DNA of 8,469 nucleotides from Bacteroidales bacterium UBA1208 (GTDB lineage Bacteria; Bacteroidota; Bacteroidia; Bacteroidales; P3), in contig DBXQ01000131.1 of assembly GCA_002309955.1 (NCBI GenBank), positions 1 through 8,469 on the forward strand. Reading direction: 5' to 3'. Made by a program: the position numbers and the translations under genes. This document shows, one piece after another, positions 1 through 7,304 of the stretch. Within the stretch, counting starts at the first letter, position 1. The number at the start of each line of letters is the position of its first letter. Under the pieces are notes generated by a model. The model was not told where the DNA came from. It saw only the letters and a list, made by a program, of their open reading frames with translations, and searched no databases.

Positions 1-737
1 TTGTGCTGGATGAGCACATGGTCCCAATGCACCTTCTCGTGCATGGCCAGTGCTTCGTCAAACACCTTCACATCGCCGTGATAGGAGAACCCTAGGTTGC
101 GGATACGCCCTTTGGCGCGCTGCTCCATCAGCCAAACCAGCATCCCGTTGTCGATAAAGCGGCGCATGAACACATCGTGCGGGGCGACGGGGTTTCCGTC
201 CAAATCGCGTCCCGGAAGACCCACACAATGGAGCATGTAGAAATCGACATAATCCACCTGCAGCCGTTCCAGCGACTGCTCGAACATCTCGATGCTCCCC
301 TTGCGGCTCCACAGGGCGGCATTCTGGTTGGAGAGCTTGGTGCTCACCAGATACTCGTCGCGTCTGTGACGGCTGAGTGCCTTTCCCATGGCGATTTCAG
401 AGCGAGCCTTGCAATAGCGAGGAGCCGTGTCGAAAAGGTTGACACCGTGTGCTATGGCGTAGTCGGTAAGCTCATTTATACGGTCTTGGTCAAGGTCGCC
501 TTCGGTTTGGTTGCCATCCTTGCCGTCTTCAGTGGAGGGCAGGCGCATACAACCATAGCCGAGAATGGAGACCTTCTCACCGTGAGTGCCGGTGCGGTAA
601 GTCATCTTGTCGGTAGGCACCTCGCCTGTGGCGAACCCTTCGGCGCTGGTTTTGTTTGGCGAGTCGCAACCCGCGGCCATTGCTGCCGTAACCAATGCTC
701 CGGCACCCATGCTTTTAAGAAATTCTCTGCGGTCCAT
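1..737 (-). CDS. Aldo/keto reductase with Tat-lipoprotein-like leader (partial, 3' end off window)
   Basis: This is the first 245 codons of an aldo/keto reductase; the reading frame is still open at position 1. The leader begins MDRREFLKSMG, giving a twin-arginine motif at R3-R4, then an Ala/Gly-rich stretch and a lipobox-like AAGC ending at C24, so a Tat-exported lipoprotein is plausible. The AKR barrel follows, with all four catalytic residues in recognisable context: D103 (FDTAP), Y108, K134 (VSTKLS) and H170 (YMLHC). Family members reduce aldehydes or ketones with NAD(P)H. An exported member is odd, because the periplasm is not known to hold free NADPH. Many Bacteroidetes AKRs of this type carry a C-terminal ferredoxin domain, but that part lies outside the window. 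The start is the ATG at 737, which is needed to include the RR motif. The gene begins 38 bases after the CPBP gene and is probably co-transcribed with it. The substrate is unknown. Confidence 0.9.
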   Translation of the reverse strand, partial: MDRREFLKSMGAGALVTAAMAAGCDSPNKTSAEGFATGEVPTDKMTYRTGTHGEKVSILGYGCMRLPSTEDGKDGNQTEGDLDQDRINELTDYAIAHGVNLFDTAPRYCKARSEIAMGKALSRHRRDEYLVSTKLSNQNAALWSRKGSIEMFEQSLERLQVDYVDFYMLHCVGLPGRDLDGNPVAPHDVFMRRFIDNGMLVWLMEQRAKGRIRNLGFSYHGDVKVFDEALAMHEKVHWDHVLIQH

Positions 738-775
738 TGTGTGGTGTTTATTGATGTTGTAATAATATCCTTTGT

Positions 776-2080
776 TTAATGAATGGTAATATAGGTTACC
801 TTGCGTCCGTCGCGATACTCAATGCGATAATTGTAGTGGTGAAGCTTGTCCAAGATTGAGTTCATCTGGTTCAACTCATCCTGCATGGGATTCTCGCGGA
901 GGCGGCAATAGATGCGGTGTTCCACAGTGGTGTCGTTAACCTCCTCAACCATGTCAACAACTCCGTTGCCACGTAAGCTATAAGGAGCGGCCATGACGCG
1001 GTTCGAAACCTCAAAGTAGTTCTCGCAGGTGTCGCTGAGCCGCACCTCGCGCCCATCGTCATAGACAAGCCAGATTTCCTTCAACATCACCTCGGAAGTG
1101 TCGAAACGCAGAGGTTCGTCGAGATATGTGTTTATCTGGCTCATGTAATGGTCGAAAAGAACGTCATTATTGAATGTTTCGGGATTGATATCGTTGACAC
1201 GGAAAATCACACGCTCTTCCAGACCGTTGCCTTGGGATTCCCAATCAAAGAAGACATCGGCAGGGATGTCCCTACGCTGACAAGCAATCTTGCTGGCTAT
1301 CTGGGCCGGTTCTCCCACCATGTAAAAACTTTCCATACCCGGCGACACCTGCCATGGTAAGGTAGCGCCATTGATAAGGTCGGTGTTATCGGCAAAGGGA
1401 TGCAAAGGCTCCAAGACTGTTGAGCATACCTGCACAGAAGGCGTATCATTAACCGGGACTGTTATGTGGCTTGTCTGCGGATCGGGCAGAAAAATCAAAG
1501 GCATAATGATAGCCAGCGAGTTGTTGAGCACATGCAACAGACATGAAAGCCAGAAACTGATATTGATGGTCAGCCAGCAACATATAAGAGCCATGCCGAA
1601 GATGCCAGTAAGACCAAGGACCATCCCCAACGAATAATCTCCGAAACCCGAGATATGGCACACCATGAAAGCCAAGGAACTGATGATAGCGTTGATCCAC
1701 AATTGCAAAAACTTGTTCTTTACGAGAATTGTCACCAAGATAATTGCAACAATCATGAGCACACCCCAAAGCCCGATCGAGCCGACGGTGAAGAGTGCCA
1801 TAAGGACAAGGCTGAGGATAAAAGTCCATTTCTTGCCCACGCCCCACAGGCGGAAGCTCAACTCCTCCAATATCGGTTGGAAGAGGCACAGCATCAGCAG
1901 CGTGAATATGGGAGCATTACGGAACATCATCTTCCCAAGATCCATCAACGTATCCTGCCCCGTCAGTTTCAATCCTGCCGCTTCAAGGATATACAACGTC
2001 GCCATAGAACCCAGCCACAAAGCCAAGCCTATCCACAGCATGGGCAGAAACCGCTTGTCGTAACGTTTAGTTTTTTTCAT
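776..2080 (-). CDS. CPBP (Abi/Rce1-like) intramembrane metalloprotease with extra C-terminal domain
   Basis: This 434-residue protein has an N-terminal half (about 12-197) made of roughly seven hydrophobic segments. It contains the three CPBP signatures: EExxxR at E72-E73-R77, FxxxH at F138-H142, and HxxxN at H183-N187. In this family (Rce1, bacteriocin-processing and immunity proteins) these residues form the glutamate/histidine active site within the membrane, so the protein is predicted to be catalytically competent. Residues about 200-434 have no membrane segment and form a mixed-charge soluble domain that I do not recognise. Typical CPBP proteins are about 200-300 residues, so this is an unusual fusion. 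Candidate roles are processing of a membrane peptide or prenylated substrate, or bacteriocin self-immunity; nothing here identifies the substrate. The ATG at 2080 lies 54 bases after the YitT-like gene, in the same orientation. Confidence 0.85.
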   Translation of the reverse strand: MKKTKRYDKRFLPMLWIGLALWLGSMATLYILEAAGLKLTGQDTLMDLGKMMFRNAPIFTLLMLCLFQPILEELSFRLWGVGKKWTFILSLVLMALFTVGSIGLWGVLMIVAIILVTILVKNKFLQLWINAIISSLAFMVCHISGFGDYSLGMVLGLTGIFGMALICCWLTINISFWLSCLLHVLNNSLAIIMPLIFLPDPQTSHITVPVNDTPSVQVCSTVLEPLHPFADNTDLINGATLPWQVSPGMESFYMVGEPAQIASKIACQRRDIPADVFFDWESQGNGLEERVIFRVNDINPETFNNDVLFDHYMSQINTYLDEPLRFDTSEVMLKEIWLVYDDGREVRLSDTCENYFEVSNRVMAAPYSLRGNGVVDMVEEVNDTTVEHRIYCRLRENPMQDELNQMNSILDKLHHYNYRIEYRDGRKVTYITIH

Positions 2081-2124
2081 AATATTTGATATTTACTGTT
2101 TTACATCGCTAACATCAAATGCCT

Positions 2125-2148
2125 CCGAAACAGCTTATCTCGTTTCGG
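2125..2148 (-). repeat. Inverted repeat over the end of the YitT-like gene
   Basis: CCGAAAC (2125-2131) pairs perfectly with GTTTCGG (2142-2148) across a 10-base loop. The hairpin spans the stop codon at 2135-2137. No T-run follows on the minus strand, so this is not a convincing intrinsic terminator. It could act as an RNA-stability or attenuating hairpin between the YitT-like and CPBP genes, or it could be chance. Confidence 0.35.
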
Positions 2149-3097
2149 CGTGTTCTTTTATAGCCTTCTTCTTGCTGTGCTTGGTCCAGAGACCGTACAC
2201 CTCGCTCACATTACCTGCAGTAGTGAAAGCATTGATTTCGTTGTCTCTCAGAAAAGCCATCAGGTTGCTGAACTCATCCTTGGTTAACAGCACTTCCAGC
2301 TCAATGCTGCGCTCATTTGAATATCCTCCAATTACCTCGTAGAGGGTGCAACCACGGTGCAAATCATCAATAATGTAACGGCGGATACGGTCGTAATCCT
2401 TTGACACAATGCAGACACGCTTGCGGTTGTTCAACGAAGCGGTGAAATAATCAACCACCAAGCCATTAATCCAAGTGCCGATAAGACCGATAACCACCAT
2501 GCGGAACGGATTGATAAAGAAAGCCGTGCAGCAGATAACGGCACCGGCAATACTCACCGATGTACCAATGTCGAAGTGGAGATACTTGTTCACAATCTTA
2601 GCCAGGATATCCAATCCACCTGTCGAAGCATTGATGCTGAACATCAAAGCCTGCGCAGCACTTAACAGCAACACAAAGCAGCAAAGATCCAACCAAGGAT
2701 CACCCATAACGGAAGGGGTACCCGTCACCAAGTTCTCGTTGGCAATCTTCTGCCACGGGAGGATAGCATCCCAGACATCGGTCATCGGACCCAATATCAT
2801 AGCCGTGTAGACCGTCTTTGCCCCAAATTCATGGCCTATCAACACCCATGCCAATATCAGCAGGATAGCATTGATAGCCATAATGATGACCGAAAGTCCG
2901 ATATGGATACCCGCAGCCTCGAAGATGTTGTTCAGCACAATCGAGAGACCCGAAATGGTACCGATAATCAGTTTGCTCGGCACCAAGAAATAATATACTG
3001 CCGCTGCGGTAACGAACATACCGAGAGTCATGATTACAAGTTCTTTCCAGAATTTGTACGTTTTCACTACGCTAAGCGTATCAAGAAATTTACTCAT
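2135..3097 (-). CDS. YitT family membrane protein (DUF161 + DUF2179)
   Basis: This 320-residue inner-membrane protein has about five to six hydrophobic segments between residues 20 and 220, followed by a soluble C-terminal domain (about 223-310). The membrane part carries the family's Pro/Gly-rich segments (PSKLIIGTISGLS near 40-52) and the ASTGGLDILAK loop at 157-167, matching the ASTGGxD signature of YitT proteins. The tail fits DUF2179: the RGCTLYEVIGGYS segment at 248-260 and the DNEINAFTT segment at 285-293. The length is typical for the family. YitT proteins are widespread but their transport or regulatory function is not settled, so none is assigned. The ATG at 3097 is preceded by an A/T-rich leader without a clear Shine-Dalgarno sequence, 45 bases after the polyferredoxin gene. 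Confidence 0.9.
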   Translation of the reverse strand: MSKFLDTLSVVKTYKFWKELVIMTLGMFVTAAAVYYFLVPSKLIIGTISGLSIVLNNIFEAAGIHIGLSVIIMAINAILLILAWVLIGHEFGAKTVYTAMILGPMTDVWDAILPWQKIANENLVTGTPSVMGDPWLDLCCFVLLLSAAQALMFSINASTGGLDILAKIVNKYLHFDIGTSVSIAGAVICCTAFFINPFRMVVIGLIGTWINGLVVDYFTASLNNRKRVCIVSKDYDRIRRYIIDDLHRGCTLYEVIGGYSNERSIELEVLLTKDEFSNLMAFLRDNEINAFTTAGNVSEVYGLWTKHSKKKAIKEHAETR

Positions 3098-3142
3098 AGT
3101 TTTGATTGTTTATATTTTAGAATATTTTGTTAGTTAATTATC

Positions 3143-4600
3143 TCATACATTGGTGTGCACCTCGCGTCCCTCCACATAAATGGCACTGAACGGACGCACC
3201 GGGCAATAATATTCGCAGGCTCCGCAACCTATGCAACGCGACTCGTTCACCACTACACGCTGATGTCCTGTCGACGCATCGCTCACAAGGCTGATAGCTG
3301 CTGCCGGACAATGACGCGAACAGGCGTTACACTCCACCCCCTGTGCTAACAAGCAGTTACTCGCCACTGTGACGGCATGTCCTATGCTGATAGCACTCTT
3401 CTCGGCAGCATCAATTTTCTTAATGGCTCCCGCAGGACACACTTCACTACAGCGTGTACAATCTGGTGAACAATAGCCTTTGTCGAAAGCCATCTCGGGC
3501 TGCAGCAAGGTGATCAATTTTTTCGACGGACGCAATACATGTTGCGGACATTCGCTCACACAAAGCTGACAACCCGTGCAACGACTTGAAAAATTCTTCA
3601 AACTTTTGGCACCAAACGGCTTCAATGGCACATTACGCTCAGGCAGTTGCTTGTCTACCAGCGCAGCCAAACCACCGTCCACTTTCTTCTCTTGCGCCTC
3701 AACGGCCAAAGCGGCGCCCACAGCAGCTGTTGTCACCACAAACTTGCGGCGCGAAGCATCCACCTCTTCATTCTTCACCACAGCCTTGCCACGCTGGAGC
3801 GTAATAGCCTTCTGATGGCAATTCTCTAAACAATCCATACACGCCACACAACGCGACATATCTATCGTATGCGTCTCAGGGTCAATGCACATAGCCTTGC
3901 AATTCTTAGCGCACTTCTTGCAACCGTTGCACTTCCCCGTATCAATCACCGGACGGAACATGGCGAACTTCGACAGAAAACCCAATACCGTACCCACAGG
4001 ACACACCGAATTACACCATACTCTTCCCCAACGAAACGACACAAACCCCACCACAACAAAGGTCACTGCGGCAACAGCCAGCGTCACCCCGCTCTTCACC
4101 CACACATCCACCTCATAGAAAGCATAGCTCCCTGCCCGCTCGGCAAAATAAGCACACAGATTATTAATCCACATATACAAAGGCTGGAATAAATTCGTCG
4201 CTATACGCCCATAGGCACTATACGGGGCTATCAATATGGCAATCCCATTCACCCCAAAAACCATCAGCAGTACAAACACTGCCAACATTGTCCAGCGAAG
4301 CCACGGCCATCCCTTAGTATAGTGGAAACGGTTCTTTTTCCATTTTCCACCCAACCAGATAAACACATCCTGCATCACTCCAAACGGGCACACCACCGAG
4401 CAGTACGTTCTGCCAAACAGCAGGGTGACCACTACAAAAAACAACACCACTGCTACATTCAGCGACAGCACTGCGGGCAGCATCTGCACTTTGGCCAACC
4501 AACCCAAATACAGATGCAACACACCTGTAAAATCAAGAAACAGCAACGTGATGGCCACAAAAAACAAACTGGCCAATAAAATTCTAACCTTGCGTAACAT
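3143..4600 (-). CDS. NapH-NapG-like fusion: membrane polyferredoxin with six [4Fe-4S] motifs
   Basis: This 485-residue redox protein reads as two nitrate-reductase accessory proteins joined. Residues 1-262 resemble NapH: four membrane segments (about 6-24, 45-62, 105-125, 170-189), two CxxxCP motifs (C67/C71 and C196/C200) and two ferredoxin clusters (C224-227-230-234 and C251-254-257-261, the latter ending in CH rather than CP). At 283-302 a twin-arginine motif (SRRKFVV) precedes a hydrophobic stretch, as in the NapG leader. Residues 341-466 then carry four more cluster motifs (C341-344-347-351, C377-381-384-388, C416-424-427-431, C456-459-462-466), the NapG pattern. The inferred path is quinol to cytoplasmic-side clusters to an exported ferredoxin arm. 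No nitrate reductase gene is visible, so the acceptor is unknown. I chose the ATG at 4600; an upstream TTG at 4624 in the same frame would add eight Lys/Ile-rich residues. The gene follows the transporter closely. Confidence 0.88.
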   Translation of the reverse strand: MLRKVRILLASLFFVAITLLFLDFTGVLHLYLGWLAKVQMLPAVLSLNVAVVLFFVVVTLLFGRTYCSVVCPFGVMQDVFIWLGGKWKKNRFHYTKGWPWLRWTMLAVFVLLMVFGVNGIAILIAPYSAYGRIATNLFQPLYMWINNLCAYFAERAGSYAFYEVDVWVKSGVTLAVAAVTFVVVGFVSFRWGRVWCNSVCPVGTVLGFLSKFAMFRPVIDTGKCNGCKKCAKNCKAMCIDPETHTIDMSRCVACMDCLENCHQKAITLQRGKAVVKNEEVDASRRKFVVTTAAVGAALAVEAQEKKVDGGLAALVDKQLPERNVPLKPFGAKSLKNFSSRCTGCQLCVSECPQHVLRPSKKLITLLQPEMAFDKGYCSPDCTRCSEVCPAGAIKKIDAAEKSAISIGHAVTVASNCLLAQGVECNACSRHCPAAAISLVSDASTGHQRVVVNESRCIGCGACEYYCPVRPFSAIYVEGREVHTNV

Positions 4601-4636
4601 ATTCTTTTTTATTTTTATTTTCAATTTTTCAATATT

Positions 4637-5824
4637 TCAACGAAGACGTTCTCTTGTAAAATGGCTCTTCACATATAGCCAATATCCCACAAAACCTGCC
4701 AAGTTCACTATCCACGCAGCCCAAAAAGCTGCTCCGTAGCCCCAATTCTCGCTCAGCACACCACCCAGCAGTATACCCAGTCCAACTCCCACATCCCATG
4801 CCACCAGTATTGAACTGTTCGCAGTACCCCTCTGTGTATGCGGAGCCAAATTAACAAACATATTCTGATAGGCCGGATACATGTGTCCATTGCCCAAACC
4901 TATCACTAACGCTGCACCGTAATAGCCCACAGCGTTAGGCAGTGCGGCAAACATCAAGTATCCCAGTAGCGACACACATACACCCAGCGAAGCATTATAC
5001 GTAATCTTTCCCTGCCGCAACGCCTTGTTGCCCTGCAACCGTGAAAGAATAAGGCCTAAAGACAGCAACAGGAAAAACGTTCCCGAGCCACCCTCTATCC
5101 CCAGCCTTTCCTTACCGTAGATGGCCACATACGTGCTCATCACTCCGTACGAAAAAGCGAAACACACCATAGTCAAAGCCTCGCCCATCCCCTTCATCAG
5201 AAAGAAACGGTCAAGCGATATTGGCTGCTTGCCCTTCACCAACTCGCGGGGACGGGTCTTTACCGTAGCGTCTATCAACAACCCCACAGTGGCAACACCC
5301 ATCGCTATCCAGAAGATGATATCAAAATTGTGTGTCGTTGTGTAAATCCATATAGCAATGGTCGGCGAAATAGCCGAAGCCAGATTGTTACTCAACCCAT
5401 ACAACCCTATCCCCTCTGTCCGTCGCGACGACGGCAACACATCAATGGCCACCGTACTGTTAGCCACCGTCGTAAAGCCGAAAGGCATGCCATGCACCGT
5501 CCTCACTGCCGCAAAAAGCATCAATGTCCCTGCAGCCACATATCCCACAAAAAACAGCGTAAACACCGTAAAGCTGATAAGCAACACCATCTTCCTCGGA
5601 AAACTGTCCACCACATAACCCGAGAACAGCCTCGCCACCAGAGCCATCACAGCATAACCGAAAAGCACCAAACCAATCGTATCCTTATCGGCACCGAAAT
5701 GTTCGCTCAGATAGATAGGCAACAACGGTGTCAACAGCATGAACGAAAAGAATATCATGAAATTCGCCACCCACACCTTGGTGTAGTTGGCATTCCAAAG
5801 CCGTTCAGCATTCTTTTCCTTCAT
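4637..5824 (-). CDS. Major facilitator superfamily (MFS) transporter
   Basis: This 395-residue protein has about twelve hydrophobic segments, the usual size for an MFS carrier. MFS motif A lies in the loop after the second segment (G69, D73, R77, K78 in GYVVDSFPRK). A motif-B-like RTVHGMPFG with R108 and G112 lies in the fourth segment, as in proton-driven drug and sugar exporters. A degenerate second motif A (SRLQGNKALRQGK) occurs in the matching loop of the second half. Sequence alone does not give the substrate; efflux of a small molecule is the more likely class because motifs A and B are both present. The gene lies between a regulator and a polyferredoxin. It starts 47 bases after the regulator and ends only 36 bases before the chosen polyferredoxin start (12 bases before the alternative TTG). 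Confidence 0.9.
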   Translation of the reverse strand: MKEKNAERLWNANYTKVWVANFMIFFSFMLLTPLLPIYLSEHFGADKDTIGLVLFGYAVMALVARLFSGYVVDSFPRKMVLLISFTVFTLFFVGYVAAGTLMLFAAVRTVHGMPFGFTTVANSTVAIDVLPSSRRTEGIGLYGLSNNLASAISPTIAIWIYTTTHNFDIIFWIAMGVATVGLLIDATVKTRPRELVKGKQPISLDRFFLMKGMGEALTMVCFAFSYGVMSTYVAIYGKERLGIEGGSGTFFLLLSLGLILSRLQGNKALRQGKITYNASLGVCVSLLGYLMFAALPNAVGYYGAALVIGLGNGHMYPAYQNMFVNLAPHTQRGTANSSILVAWDVGVGLGILLGGVLSENWGYGAAFWAAWIVNLAGFVGYWLYVKSHFTRERLR

Positions 5825-5849
5825 AATCTATAAAATCAATCGTCTTTAT

Positions 5850-5857
5850 CAAATCTA
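5850..5857 (-). promoter_or_regulatory. Possible internal promoter -7 box ahead of the MFS gene
   Basis: The minus strand reads TAGATTTG here, fitting the Bacteroidetes -7 pattern TAnnTTTG, about 26 bases upstream of the MFS start codon. The nearest upstream TTTG (5887-5884) gives a 26-base spacer, longer than the usual ~19-21, so support is weak. It could allow the transporter and downstream genes to be expressed apart from the hemerythrin/regulator pair. Confidence 0.25.
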
Positions 5858-5871
5858 TCAAATCCATCTCT

Positions 5872-6450
5872 CTACCCCACCACCAAATTATGCAACATCG
5901 CATACACAGCCAAACCCGCCACGCTCTTGATACCCGTCTTCCGCGTAATATTCTTGCGGTGCGTATTCACCGTGTGGATACTGATATTCAACTTGTCGGC
6001 AATCTCCTTACTGCTGCATCCCTTTGCCAGCAGAACCAACACTTCCGTCTCCCTCTCGCTCAACTCATATCCCTCCTCATCCTCCATCTCCGGCTGACAA
6101 CACTCACGCAACAGCTGTGCCACCCTGTTTCCCTTCTCCCTAATATCCAGCACCGTCTTAAACTGGCTCAGCAACGACGGCTCCACATACTCATACACCA
6201 GCGCTACCACGGCCATACTCATCCTTGCCTGCTGTATCGACACCAACTGCATCCTTGGCGGTGTATTCAGCAACGTAGGATTCAATATCAGAATATCCGG
6301 CTGCTGACGACTTATCCTCTGCGCCATATCGGCGGGCACTTCACGCATTGGAGCCTGCAACACAAACTCATCCTCATCCAACAACGACCGCAGACCCTCG
6401 CGCACTATGTCGCTTGGCTCGCACACCAGCACCTGTATCTTGGGCTTCAT
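5872..6450 (-). CDS. LuxR/NarL-type transcriptional regulator with degenerate receiver domain
   Basis: This 192-residue DNA-binding regulator has a C-terminal LuxR/GerE helix-turn-helix (about 128-190) that is well conserved: LSERETEVLVLLAKG at 130-144, SSKEIADKLNISIHTVNTH at 146-164, and R165/K166 in the recognition-helix region. The N-terminal part (about 4-115) has the length and strand pattern of a response-regulator receiver but lacks the phosphorylation chemistry. The usual Asp after the third strand is N57 (ILILNP), the acidic pair near residues 10-11 is reduced to C10-E11, and no clear switch Lys is seen. It is therefore probably controlled by ligand or protein contact rather than by a histidine kinase. 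It overlaps the hemerythrin gene by four bases (ATGA), indicating translational coupling, so the di-iron protein is the obvious candidate partner. Its targets are unknown; the repeats at 7305-7466 are candidate binding sites. Confidence 0.88.
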   Translation of the reverse strand: MKPKIQVLVCEPSDIVREGLRSLLDEDEFVLQAPMREVPADMAQRISRQQPDILILNPTLLNTPPRMQLVSIQQARMSMAVVALVYEYVEPSLLSQFKTVLDIREKGNRVAQLLRECCQPEMEDEEGYELSERETEVLVLLAKGCSSKEIADKLNISIHTVNTHRKNITRKTGIKSVAGLAVYAMLHNLVVG

Positions 6451-7142
6451 CCCTCCTGCCTCCTTTCCAACTGCTGAATATACGGCAGCAATATCTTCTC
6501 CTCTATCAACGCATGTTTCTCCAAGTCCGCACTCAACTGCATGATGGCAAACACCAACTCGTTCAACTCTTCGGCAAACCCCTCACACGGGATATATTTG
6601 TACAATATTTGTGTCAAATCGCCCAGTTTATCCACCAAATCCGTATGGTTGTCAGCGAAATGCTCACTTACTGGCCGCTCCGCTCTTCCACCGTTCATCA
6701 GACTCTCCAAATATGGGAAAACATCCCGCTCCTCACTGTCGAAATGCTCCACAACCTCCTTACGGTAGTCCTCGAAAAAATGCTTCAATATTGAGCCGTA
6801 TCTTTCGCCCGCACTTCCCGCCACATGCAACAAATGCCGTTCTATGTGTGGCAACCTTTCATTCAAATAATATCGGTGGCTTGCCTCCAGATAAGGCACC
6901 AACGGACTAAAATCTGTCCGCATCAGGCCATCCTCATCGGGCAAATAATCATCGAATGTATACACATTGAATATCAACAACACAAAATCCACAGGCAGTC
7001 CATACTGCGCACAAATCTCCTGCACACTGCGCTCACCGAAACCCAATGGAATACCAAACCGTGGCATGGCCAAAATCAAAGTATGATTCGTCGCCACCAC
7101 GTCCGCCATCTTCATCCGACTTGTAAAAAACCTGCCTATCAT
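6447..7142 (-). CDS. Hemerythrin-domain di-iron protein, RIC/YtfE/ScdA-like
   Basis: This 231-residue, probably cytosolic protein has a helical hemerythrin-like domain (about 80-225). Its likely iron ligands are H89, H133 with E137 (HxxxE), H166 (or H161), and H210 with E214 (HxxxE). This spacing closely matches the six ligands known in E. coli YtfE/RIC, which repairs iron-sulfur centres after nitric oxide or oxidative damage. Residues 13-62 align in shape with the ScdA N-terminal domain (DUF542), but the family's Cys-Cys pair in the D-F-C-C-G context is replaced by L33-G34-F35-G36; the only nearby Cys is C44. The protein may therefore sense O2 or NO rather than deliver iron. It is the first gene after a candidate promoter and is translationally coupled to the regulator. 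The ATG at 7142 is used; M10 or M12 are alternatives. The family call is firm, the role inferred. Confidence 0.88.
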   Translation of the reverse strand: MIGRFFTSRMKMADVVATNHTLILAMPRFGIPLGFGERSVQEICAQYGLPVDFVLLIFNVYTFDDYLPDEDGLMRTDFSPLVPYLEASHRYYLNERLPHIERHLLHVAGSAGERYGSILKHFFEDYRKEVVEHFDSEERDVFPYLESLMNGGRAERPVSEHFADNHTDLVDKLGDLTQILYKYIPCEGFAEELNELVFAIMQLSADLEKHALIEEKILLPYIQQLERRQEG

Positions 7143-7250
7143 CTATTAATCTATAAACTCTTTATTATTATTAACATTTTTTTATTCTATCAACTCCCCG
7201 CCAATCAACACTATATCCCACACTCCCATCCGCCACACACACTCTCTCTC
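7143..7250 (-). other. A/T-rich 5' leader of the hemerythrin gene
   Basis: This is the presumed untranslated leader. The coding-strand sequence nearest the start codon is A/T-rich with no Shine-Dalgarno motif, as is common in Bacteroidetes. The more distal part is purine-rich on the minus strand (a run of GAGAGAGTGTGTG-type sequence near 7240). I see no riboswitch-like fold and no small open reading frame that I would support. Confidence 0.35.
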
Positions 7251-7264
7251 ATTCTGCAAAAATA
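7251..7264 (-). promoter_or_regulatory. Candidate Bacteroidetes promoter (-7 box) for the seven-gene cluster
   Basis: On the minus strand 7264-7256 reads TATTTTTGC, an exact match to the Bacteroidetes -7 consensus TAnnTTTGC. Transcription would begin near 7250, giving a leader of about 108 nucleotides before the hemerythrin start codon. A good TTTG -33 box at the usual ~19-21-base spacing is not visible, which suggests the promoter may need an activator. The CGGTCRTTAG elements lie upstream of it. Confidence 0.5.
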
Positions 7265-7304
7265 CGAAAAAAAATCCAAATAGACGGATATAAAAGAATA
7301 AACC

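Noticed and set aside
177..779. 200-codon open frame on the plus strand
   Set aside because: It lies antisense to the aldo/keto reductase, whose frame contains all four catalytic residues and a leader; the plus-strand translation has no recognisable motif.
2125..2148. Hairpin at the end of the YitT-like gene as an intrinsic terminator
   Set aside because: The stem is only 7 bp and no U-run follows on the minus strand; kept only as an inverted repeat.
4601..4624. TTG at 4624 as the polyferredoxin start
   Set aside because: It is in frame but adds only a Lys/Ile-rich stretch read from an A-rich leader; the ATG at 4600 directly precedes the basic, then hydrophobic N-terminus expected of NapH.
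5330..6477. Long plus-strand open frames (5330-5833 and 5890-6477)
   Set aside because: They are antisense to the MFS and regulator genes; their His/Gln/Arg-rich composition is that of a shadow frame opposite real genes.
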